The translations under genes and the position numbers were made by a program. A model generated the notes under the pieces. The model worked only from the letters and a program-made list of their open reading frames with translations. It ran no database searches and was not told the DNA's origin. A stretch of 64,000 nucleotides of DNA. It comes from Amphimedon queenslandica. Taxonomy: Eukaryota; Porifera; Demospongiae; Haplosclerida; Niphatidae. Numbering within the stretch: position 1 is the stretch's first letter; the number at the start of each line of letters is the position of its first letter. Positions 13,567 to 31,379 of this stretch are shown here, piece after piece. The DNA lies in assembly GCF_000090795.2 (NCBI RefSeq), contig NW_003546395.1:63712-127711 (forward strand). The letters run 5' to 3'.

Positions 13567-15207
13567 TCTGGGTTCATAATCAAAAGTGTAGTAGAACATG
13601 TATGTGTGCCTATGGGAAAATAAACGGCAATTATTATAATCTGGGTCATGTATGTAGTATGTATGTGCTGCGTTGTAATCAATGGAGCATATTATGGCAT
13701 GTGTAGAATGTAGCAGTGACACAGTCATCTGTGACGTTGTGACTCACTTGTGAGTAACAACTGAGTAATTGATTGTTTGATGTGTAATGATAATTTTCAT
13801 ATAGTATTAATAGTGGAATTAAATCATATCCTATTTCTACGCTACAAACAATGTGTGTGTTCTAAGAGAGCGGCTGCTTCTGAGAGTAGATTATCTACTT
13901 TTGCTGATAGTAAATGATAGTATTTGTAAAATCAAAATGCCTTCCATAGTAAAATTCTATTATTCCTTTATACAGAAGATCCTTGCATTAGCCATGTAGT
14001 TTGGGTTGTTTTTGTCAATGGAGGTTAGACTGATAACACTGATTATGCTATACTTCAGTATTAATAAATTATGCTCACACACAACTACATTGATTGAATA
14101 CTCAAAACGCTGGTGTTCAAAATAATTGTTATGTAGATATTTCAATTATTTCAACAGAAGACATCATTTCAACAACAAGTAATAGTAACAAAATCTAATT
14201 AGGATACTAGCAGTTTTGATACTGACATGGTTCATGCATGTACATAGATTAATAAGTTGCTTGGAATTCTTGGCATCATAATTTGACCCATTGTCATGAT
14301 AAAGCTTCTACTACATAGCCATTATTACAACGTGACATGTTGTAGTGTGCATGTACATGTAAGTGCAATGCTCATATTTAATAACAAATTATTGTTACAT
14401 CCTGTACCTCTTGACCTTTGTTTGCATAGTGACAAACAAAAAAGAAGCAGAGCATTAACTCATCAATGTGCAACAATAGATCATCAAATGATATGATTCC
14501 AAGAATTTAAGTTTAGTGCCAGTACACATACATGCAGTATGCCAGATCATAGTTAACGCTGGAACTCCTATAATTTAAAAGCCAATAAATAGTAAATTTG
14601 GGCACGGCAATAGCTTCTTTATTAGTAATAAAATTGTTGGCATTTGCACATAACAACAGAAAACGCACAACTATAATGATTTTCACTTAAGACTAAACAA
14701 CGTGTTATTAGAATATCAATTCAAAGAATATAAGGGTCAAGCTGATTTGGTTCGAACTGATAAGCTAGTGACTCAAATTACCTTCTACAATAAAATTTTG
14801 TTATATTTCACTACAAGTCGATTTTACCATTCTTCTAATCCAACTAGGTGTAAACCACTCAGGGGTGCCCCTTGCCATGCTCTGATTTAACGTGTACAAA
14901 CAGAACCACTCCATCAGTAAGGGTTTTGCCCAACAAACCAGCTTATCTCTATGTACATGTACTGCTATTTTATAATTATATGGCAACTAAAAAGAAGTTC
15001 CACACCTTCACAAGAAATCTACATACATGTGCATGCACTACAATCTAGGAGCACAGAACAGGTCAATAATAATCTTAACAGAATTATCCCAACCAAATTC
15101 TTGCAATAAATTCCATAGCTTAAAATTATCATTATAACTATAATCTACTAAGACTCATGTGTACATGAATTAACAATAGCAGTTTAGTCTTTAATGCAGT
15201 TTAGCCT
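13567..15207. other. gene-free spacer between convergent genes
   Basis: It lies between the 3' ends of the plus-strand membrane-protein gene and the minus-strand GAPDH gene, so it must hold both 3' UTRs. A small open stretch at 14702-14890 has no start context, flanking splice sites or recognisable domain. I see no RNA gene or clear mobile element. Confidence 0.5.
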
Positions 15208-23349
<8,142 letters not shown>

Positions 23350-23584
23350 AAACTCTTGGCACAGTTACAAAAACAGCTGTATTGTACGTCTTATAAAGTC
23401 AAAATGACCCTAGAGATTCTGAAGCTGAACTGAAGATTCTAATTAAGTGAGATGGTAACTTGGTAAGAGTGCAAAGTGCGAACTTTTCAATTTAATGTTT
23501 CTTATTAAGCGAACAGCGACTCGGGTGTCAAGTGGAGCCCTCAGCACTGAAGACGGTTAAGTGAAAGTCTCAAGATCGCCCAAG
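23350..23584. promoter_or_regulatory. candidate bidirectional promoter, GAPDH / YqcI-like gene
   Basis: The two start codons point away from each other with 235 bp between them. The segment is richer in G+C than its surroundings and lacks the TACATG repeats. It must carry both 5' UTRs and the core promoters unless an upstream non-coding exon exists. Inferred from layout only. Confidence 0.5.
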
Positions 23585-26500
23585 ATGGTTTTGTCTTGGA
23601 TAGTGTTTGTCGATTCTTGTCGTCTGATCAGTGTGTGTGGCTTTCTCATTTGCTCACTGACGTTCACGTGGTACTCATTTGCTCTTCTGATTTGTCTTTT
23701 AGGTAAGCCTATAAAAATTACATAAAAAGGATGTTTTCATGATAAATTGAAATAGGTTCTTTGTATCTTTTGGATAGAGACAAGTACAATGTGAAGCTCC
23801 TATCATCTGATCAGGACTTGCATCCACAAAATCCATACAAAGGGTAAGTTCACCCCAATAAGATTCATAATATGTATATTCCAAGTTCCCATTAGTCTCC
23901 ATAGCCAGCCCCTCCCTACAGTGAATGAGAGGGCTTAGAGGGCTATATGGTTGGTTTGTAATGTGTTATAACTATACCCGAGTTTATCTCTCTACCAACT
24001 GGGTGTAAAAAATTATGGAGTCCTCCCTACATCTAAAACTGGTATTAAAGTGTCAGTGAACTCAATCTTGCCATTGCACTTTATATGGCTCTGATATGGC
24101 AGATTTCAAAGCTGTTTTCTGGTCCTTCCGTAGCATTTGACTTCCTAACTCCCATTTATTTAGTTACAAATATACAGTAAATGTAGTTCTATCTCTGGTC
24201 TCACATATATGTATGTGCTGTTAAGTTTTGAATAGTGGTAATGATAATAATTTTGTTTGTTTTCATAGACATTCTTTTTTGTAGATGACTGTTACATGGA
24301 TTAATTGTTTGCACATGTATTTCTGCATGTGCATGTACATGCATGTACATGCATACACGTAAATTGAGTTTAGGACAAATAAATTGTCATAATTTAGCCT
24401 TCCAACCATTACTGGGTTATTGCTACTTAGAATTTACATACAGTGAAACCCGTGCTAAAGGTCACCTGAGTAGTGAGGCCACCTCTCTATTACAGCCATA
24501 AGCCACAATCCCGATCAAGACCTGTACTAAATGGCTGTATTACATAGGCTGACCTGTAATGCAGCCACCTGCCTAATCAGACCATTTAAAACTGATCCAA
24601 GGGTGACCAGATTAAGCAGGTTCCACTGTACACAAACATGTACATGTACTGTTAAATTGTTAAAAATTTTGTGATCATTGGTATACAAAATATACATGTA
24701 CCTACATGTAATAATACCGTAGTTTGGAACATTATAATTTTTGCTGCTGCTCATTTTGTGATATTTTCAGACATCAAAAAATTCAAGTATTTTATAATCA
24801 TTAAGGTTTTGGAGTGACAATAACATGTGTTACCATAGATAATAGAGTAAATGAAAGGGATTGGAAACGGAAGCGTGGGCGTGGGCAAACCTCCATTCAT
24901 TTGTATTGTTGCTAAGTAAACAGAGGAGGGTTGGGATTTTTTGACCGATTTTGGAGTAAAAAACTGGGATTTTCTTGCTTTATTTTTGAATAACTCCAAG
25001 AGAATACAATTCATGCAAATAAAACTTACACACAATATTAACCAATGTTCATGCTTTGTATTAATATTTTTTGTTCAGTAAATCAATACATGCGTTAGTA
25101 GCTGCGTCTCTCTTTAGCTAGAAATACCATCTTTTCCCCCTCTGAGAGACTCATTTTCTTCTTGAGCTACAAATAAGTATAACTGTTTTAAAGAGCTTGA
25201 AATCTCCTATGGAATGAGCTAACTTGCATATTGATACAATGAAGCTTGAGTGTTTTACGAACGATAAAGTGTTTCAAAAACAGGCGACTTTGTGTACCTC
25301 TAACTGGTTGCAAAATGGCTTTTTGGAGATAAAAACCTTGCTACAGGTAGCTCTAAAAATTCTATGTGGAATAGGCTATATATCAAAAGCAAGCACTATC
25401 CTGGAGCAGCACAAATTTCCTTCGAAATCCTGCCAGAGCAACTTCACCAATGGAGGAGATTGGAAATCAATCGAAACACTCATGGTTGTCACGTGGTAAC
25501 CCAACCCGCATTTCCTGTTGCTACGCCCCGTTGCCAATCCCTTTCATTTACTCTATTATCTATGGTGTTACTAGGAGTGAGATATTATGATTTAGTAGTG
25601 TGTTCAAAGTTTCAACATCCATTCTTGTGAGTTTTTAGATCAATTACCGAGATTTTTTTTTTTCAACACAATACACTTACTTGTACCTAACTACCTATTA
25701 CTAGATGTTTTTGTGTTTAAGGTGCTCAGTTCGTTGAGAATGCTTATTTTTATCCTAAATTTTACTTTGCCAACACTTTGCTGTAGGCACAAGAGAGTCA
25801 AAGGTGAAGAGCATTTACCTGACAATGTGAAGAACTCATATACAAACCTGATCCTAAATCATGTGCTGTATGACACAGAAAACTGTAAAACATTGCAGAA
25901 CTTTGAACTTGTAAAAAGAAACACTCATTGTACGTTTGCTCGCACCGCAATACTCTGGGGAGCTCGAGACTATGACACTACTCTTACACTTGAAGCTAAT
26001 GTTGAAAGGTACATGTATTCATTTTTCAGTTTCTATCATTATGATAATTACATGTACATCTAGATCTATTCCCGCTCTAATCAAGTTTTTTGCTGTTGCT
26101 GAGAGCTTACATCTTGATGGTTTTGTATTTGAGCTTCCTGGTATTGAATTTGGAATGGATGTTGAAAGTTTTGGTAAAGGAGTTTATCGTGTTTTGAAAT
26201 ATATATCCAACCAAGACCCAGCAGGCTATCATTGTATGAATAAATCATTTGTGTCACAAATTGGCTGGTCATTTGAATTCAACGCTGTGCCAATTTTTGT
26301 TACTACATTTGCACCGTGTTATCCTGAAAATCATAGCCGTTATGCTTTTGGTGCACAAAATGCTTTTATTTTGCTTCAGCCTATGTACTCATTTGCTATT
26401 CATGAAATTGGTCATGACACCCCTACCACTAACTGGAGTAATCCTCAGACTATACGAGATAAAATACGAGTTGCTTATAAAGAGAATGGCCGTCCTTATT

Positions 26501-26799
26501 ATATACGCGATACAATATATTACCCAATGGCACATGATGTAGTGAAGCCACTTATTGAAGGCCCTGGTAATGTTGTAAAGTGGTGGAAGATTGATGGAGA
26601 TGATGAGCATGGCAGCTCTTCTATTGATGATTTAGATGATGGCTCCCAAATGAATGAAGCTCAAAGAACTACTGATGTAAGTGGAGAAATCAGATATGAA
26701 GAAACAATTGAAGAAGAAGCCAAAACCTACATGTATAAGAGTGCTTTTATGGATGAAAAAGAACACAAAGAGGGAAATGAAGACAAAAGACCTGAATAA
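23585..26799 (+). CDS. membrane-anchored YqcI/YcgG-like protein, 387 aa
   Basis: Four exons join in phase: 23585-23702, 23756-23843, 25787-26008 and 26064-26799. Residues 14-46 are a long hydrophobic segment (LISVCGFLICSLTF, then WYSFALLICLL), an N-terminal membrane anchor. The core (about 100-290) matches the layout of the YqcI/YcgG family, bacterial proteins of which a member has been described as a heme-dependent N-hydroxylase. Visible are a HCTFAR motif (Cys about 117; family PCxFA), a single W-x-F-x-F (WSFEF, about 211), the PxxPENHSRY block and a following LQPMYSF. The tail (about 305-387) is highly charged (GDDEHGSSSIDDLDD, EETIEEEAK). An alternative shorter product could start at the ATG at 25740, since the third exon is open upstream, but the four-exon model is phase-consistent. 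Stop codon overlaps an AATAAA. Family assignment is from motif pattern alone; a bacterial origin is inference. Confidence 0.65.
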
Positions 26800-26800
26800 A
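26795..26800 (+). terminator. AATAAA polyadenylation hexamer overlapping the stop
   Basis: CCTGAATAAAAACTG: the TAA stop of the YqcI-like gene lies inside an AATAAA. A second AATAAA occurs near 27032. Which one is used cannot be told from sequence. Confidence 0.35.
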
Positions 26801-27279
26801 AACTGTAAAATCATTTTTAGGTATGCATAATACTGATATGATTTAGAATTGCAATAGGGTGCCATTGTCACAATAGTTTAGTCAAAATGTTTTGAGTTAC
26901 AGTATATTTAATTCCGTTTGAAAATTATTATTAGAGTTATTGTATTTAGTTGATGTACAACATGTATGATGAAATGATACATTATTTGTTGGTGATGTAT
27001 TTAAGAAAGTAATTGGATTTTTATTGTTGATAATAAAAAATTTTAAATTGTGATACTGTATGAAAGGAGAAGAACTTATGCATGAATGATTTCTAAACTT
27101 TTGTAATAGTGTCTCTCACTCTCATAATGGAAGTAATGATGGTGTTTTTCACATGGTGTCTGACTAGGCAGCTTAAGTAGAGGAAGAGTTGGTATTAGGC
27201 TGATTAGATTAGTCAAATTAGTCTATAAGAAACTACTGTTCAGTGGAACATCTCAAAAGGGACAAGAGTTGATTCATAT

Positions 27280-27540
27280 GAGAGCAGGTACTGACCAATC
27301 AGAGTAAGTTTGTCTAATACAAAGGATGGACTACTTACATGTAGATTGTTTGCTGGTATAAAAGAACTCTAGATGAGTCTGCCGTAATGTTAACAAAATT
27401 TGGTTCCTAAAGTGATTATTACACATGTATTCAAAAGTGACTGGAGTTAGAGAGCAGGTACTGACCAATCAGAGTGAGCTTCTCTTATGCGAAGGATGAA
27501 CTACTAATTAGATTGTTTGCTGTTATGACATAACTGTAGA
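27280..27540 (+). repeat. diverged direct duplication of ~85 bp
   Basis: The block AGAGCAGGTACTGACCAATC followed by AGAGTRAGYTT, AAGGATGRACTACTTA and TTAGATTGTTTGCTG occurs at about 27280-27365 and again at 27450-27535. The second copy leads directly into the exon-like segment at 27540. Confidence 0.8.
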
Positions 27541-27643
27541 TGAGGCTCACTGGTTACCACTATTACTTGACAGTCTGTTAGCTGCATGTGATTATAATAT
27601 TGATATTTTACCTGGTTTCCATGAAGTATTATTGGCACTTCAG
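27540..27643 (+). CDS. orphan exon-like segment
   Basis: Bounded by an acceptor (CTGTAG) and a strong donor (CTTCAG|GTAAGC), it is open for 34 codons (EAHWLPLLLDSLLAACDYN, then IDILPGFHEVLLALQ). A possible terminal exon at 27727 would end after VSLVIMN. I could not find in-phase partners upstream, and I do not recognise the sequence. It may be the remnant of a gene or an exon of an unmodelled one. Confidence 0.3.
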
Positions 27644-28112
27644 GTAAGCACAATTTCTAATTACATTCATCTCCAGCATTTTATTTACACACATTATTAC
27701 AGTAGAGTCAATTTTAAGTTGATTAGGTGTCCCTGGTAATTATGAATTAAGAAGAATGGATGGTAGACTTTGCAATAGAACTGACTGCATTTATTGATAC
27801 AGGCAACAGAACTGGCTATGTGGCTAAGGTGAGATAAATAGAAAGCTAATGATGCAAGAAGTACATGTAAAATTGTTTGTATTAATATAGAGCAATTTTG
27901 TGTTCTCTAGGATACGCAAGATTTAATTGTAGCAATTTTGTGTTAGCTAGGATACATAAGATATAATTGTAGCAATTTGTTTTAAGGTACGCCAGATGTT
28001 GCTACATATTAGACAAAATTTTGTGTTGGGTACGCTAAATTGTTCCTATATGGAATTGCTTTTAATGTAAGTTTATATACGCTGTAATTTACTAGGTGAA
28101 TGTAAACATTGA

Positions 28113-28895
28113 GGGGGCGAGCCATCAATTCACATTGTTTGATAAGAAGATTAAAATTATAATAAATCCAGCTCTTAGCCTGCATGCATATTCAGACCCC
28201 AGCCTCATGGCCGGGGTCTGAACAGAGCAAACACACCAGTTAACACAACCAAAATAACCAGGCCAGTAAAAGAGACAAGGATGAACTGATTGAACTATCC
28301 TGTCACTTTGAAAAAAATGTGCCAAGCTAAACTTTTAATCAAGCTTCCATCAATTAACATCTTTTTGAAATAAAACTACTGAAATAAAATCAACGCAGCT
28401 CTTAACGTGCATGCATATTCAGACCCCATCCTCATAGTCCAGCGGGGTCTGAACAGAGCAAACTCACTATTTAACACCACTGACCAAAATGACCTAGTAA
28501 AAGTGACAAGAATGAACTGTCCTAATACTTGAGAAAAAGTGACAAGCTAAACTTCTAATCAAGCTTCTCTCACAATTTTAATTCTTTCAATGAGAGGACT
28601 AATCTAGAGGAGTCTTAGATCAAACTGCTTTTAAGTTCTTCAGCCTTTAGAGATGCTTTAGACAGCCCCTCTCTCTTATCTAGCTGTTAGAAACTCAATC
28701 TGAGTTTGTCACGTTAAAATTTCCGCCATCTTGCTCTTTTTGACCACACCTTCTAGATTAATTTTGCCCACGTGGTCCAAATTTATTAATAATAGTATAC
28801 TAATTTAATTTTCGTATTCTTCCGTTCATAAACAAGACGTAACGCAAATAGACCTAGACAGATTAGTGTGGGTCTCGCTCATGCTCGCCCCAATT
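28113..28895. mobile_element. MITE with GGGGCGAGC termini and internal tandem duplication
   Basis: Left end GGGGGCGAGCC, right end GCTCGCCCC, so the termini are inverted. The interior holds two copies of a ~230-bp unit (about 28150-28330 and 28380-28570), each containing a strong stem TTCAGACCCC...GGGGTCTGAA (28191-28222 and 28418-28453). No coding capacity. Confidence 0.6.
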
Positions 28896-29407
28896 AAGTG
28901 CTCCCATATAGATCTATACATAGGTGTAATTTTGCATGCAGCTGCACGAAATCATTCACATAGAACAGGAGAGAAATTTTTAATTTGTAAAAGTATATGA
29001 ACCCATTTACATTACATGTAGTCCTCATTTCTGTTATACATCTACTTATTCCCTCTCTCTTTTTAAACCCTATTTCCTTCTTACCCGTCAGTTTGTTGGT
29101 TATGCTGAATGCAAAAACTCAGCTCATGCCAAAGAATGTTGCTGCGTAATTATTTTGCTGATATTATTGTTAAGATAAATTAGTACAATTTAAAATTATA
29201 AATGACTTACAGTAGCATTAATTAAAGCTAACTACAAAATTTGTACAAAATTTTATAATTGTTTATAATTAACGTAACATTTTCTGTTATGATTACTTGT
29301 ATAAACTGTCTGTGAAATCTACAATATTACATATTTATTGTGAAATATAATTGAATGGCTCACTTTTACTTTCTGGATTGCATTTCCTGTTATTATGTTA
29401 GTGTTAC

Positions 29408-31273
29408 TCACTTTTGAAAACTGTTTACTAACCTTATATTGCTTTTCACTTCTAGACATTGTCTTAGTATTTCTTTAGAATTTGGGTATCCTTTATCTTT
29501 ATCATACACTACTTCAGTGATACCAGATTGCACTATAAGTCTAGCACAAGTATCACATGGATATGAAGTGACATATAGTGTGCACCCTCTAACTAATGGT
29601 CCTCCTATTATTGCTTTGTATTCAGCATGATTAACTAATAATAATAATAATATGCTGTATATGAGAATACTAACGGTATTCTTTATGATCTTTTTGCTCA
29701 ATCTCCCCAAGTTCCATATCTTCAGGGTATCCACTGTATCCAACTGCCATTACTTGTTTGCACGGTGACACAATGCATGCTCCTACCTGAAATAAATGCA
29801 TGTAATGTTAGTTGATACGAGAATATTGTCTATGTGCTTGCATTGTTTAGATTCTCACTGCTAATTCTGCTTTTCTATCATATTGTCCTGGTTTTTTTGT
29901 TGACAGTATTGCTATTCCCATGAAGAACTCTTCCCATGTTATTGCTTTTGTGTATGCCTCATTAGGTAATTTCTCTGCTGGTCCTTCATGTAACATTTTT
30001 GCTTGTTCTATTCTTTCTTTAATTTTTTTTTCTGGTTCAGTTTCATTTGATGTTTTTAGTTCTCTGTCAAGGATGATATGCTAATTACATGTATACTCAT
30101 CATGTGTCAAGCAGCATTAATTTTAATTAATATTACATGTATCTACATTAAGGTAGCTTTGCTGCTTAGTTAGATCTAGTTTGTTTCATTATTATTTGCA
30201 TACCTTATTTCAATTTTATTAGCTATAAAAAAATTCTCCGACCTCTTCATATCTGATTCCGATTTTCTGTCTGGTTTTCTTGTGTACATACAGTAAACAA
30301 CTTCTTTTATTCCAGCTACTTGTATTGCACGAGCACAGCCTTCATCAGGATAAAGTGTAGTGTATATTGTACAATCATCAAGTTTATCCCTGGTCCTATT
30401 TGTAATAGCATTAACTGCTGCATGAACAACTACGCGTGTATAAAGAATAACAATGAGACTAATGTACATGTACTTTTTGTTTACCAAAAGGATATTTAAG
30501 ATTTTTGTCTTTTTTAATGTCAGGTACCACCTCTGTTTCAATTTCAGGTTCTGTCTCTGTTTCAGTGTCAGGTACCATCTCTGTTTCAATGCCTGGTTTA
30601 TCTTCTGTTTCAATGTCAGGTACAGTCTCTGTTCTATTTTTAGGCTCCGTCTCTGTTTTAATGTCTGGTGCTGTCACTGTTTTAATGTCAAGTTCCATCT
30701 TTGTTTTATTAGTATCATCAAGTGCCATCTCTGTGCTTATCTCTCTTTTAAAGTAAAGCGTTGTGTTTGCTGATTGCCCTTTCCAAGGGAAAATTTTGTC
30801 ATTATGACCTCCTTTGACATAAGGCATTGAACTATATCCAATCCCAACTATTTGATAAGATTTAGTGTCAGCAATACAAGAACCAACCTATGTATATATA
30901 ATGATATTATAATGTATGCTAATCATTATTGACTTACTGGTGTGCTTGGGTCTTTACTTCTTAGAGCAGCTAAACATGCTATATTCATGTAATATTCATC
31001 CCATTGTTGTCTCCTTTTTATTTTAAAATCCTTTGCTTCTTTTTGTATTTTTTCTATATCAGCTTTTACCTTTTCTGAATCTTTCATTGTTGATGATAAA
31101 TGTTGTTGTTTTTCATGAGCATCTTTTTTTAACTTTTTTGCCTCATGTAGTTCTTTTTTTAATTTTATAAATTTGTCTTCTTTATCCTTTTTTATATTTG
31201 CCTTGAGTAAATTTTCCATTTCTGCTATTATTTTTTTACACTCACAACCCATTTTGTCCTCCACTTCTTGCAT
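29408..31273 (-). CDS. double-domain cytidine/dCMP deaminase, CDADC1-like, 502 aa
   Basis: Zinc-dependent deaminase of (deoxy)cytidine nucleotides. Exons 31273-30938, 30887-30485, 30429-30204, 30063-29859, 29786-29675 and 29634-29408 join in phase. An N-terminal Lys/Glu coiled coil (1-85) precedes two deaminase domains. Domain 1 begins WDEYYMNIACLAALRSKDP and carries HAA (249-251) where the catalytic motif is HAE, and PDEGC (274-278) where PCxxC is expected, so it has lost the proton-shuttling Glu and one zinc Cys. Domain 2 begins WEEFFMGIAIL and keeps HAE (430-432) and PCDTC (453-457), so it should be the active half. Between the GIGYSSMP strand and the HAA motif of domain 1 lies an acidic Thr/Glu/Pro repeat of ~70 residues. 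Length and architecture match animal CDADC1 (about 514 aa). An upstream in-phase TGA is noted separately. The last splice could continue past 29408. Confidence 0.85.
30528..30700 (-). repeat. imperfect coding minisatellite (Thr/Glu/Pro-rich) in the deaminase gene
   Basis: Plus-strand units beginning CTCTGTTTCAATGTCAGGT recur every 24-30 bp. On the coding strand they give repeats of the type TETEPEIETE and VPDIETE. It lies inside exon 30887-30485 in a surface loop position of deaminase domain 1, so the repeat should be tolerated as a disordered loop. Confidence 0.8.
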
Positions 31274-31369
31274 TTGTTTGACATAGTCAGGTATTTTATC
31301 TCTTTTTTCTCATTCATCTTTTATTTTTTTCATTTCTTTTGTCATTTTGTCTGTCATTTTATCTTCCAT
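31274..31369 (-). other. in-phase upstream ATG with TGA before the deaminase start
   Basis: An ATG at 31369, just after a CTACAG acceptor, opens a frame identical to that of the deaminase (MEDKMTDKMTKEMKKIKDE), broken by a TGA near 31312-31310; after it the frame continues uninterrupted into the start at 31273 (EKRDKIPDYVKQ then MQEVEDK). The coiled-coil character is the same on both sides. Read as a short uORF, a nonsense mutation, a base error, or stop readthrough. Confidence 0.6.
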
Positions 31370-31379
31370 AACTGTAGGT

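Noticed and set aside
25936-26063. unspliced start of the YqcI-like frame
   Set aside because: The open reading through a 55-bp intron (26009-26063) is accidental; a GT-AG pair restores the phase from exon 25787-26008.
30453-30773. 106-codon plus-strand open frame rich in Phe/Cys repeats
   Set aside because: It is the antisense of the Thr/Glu/Pro minisatellite in the deaminase exon; the repetition itself keeps several frames open.
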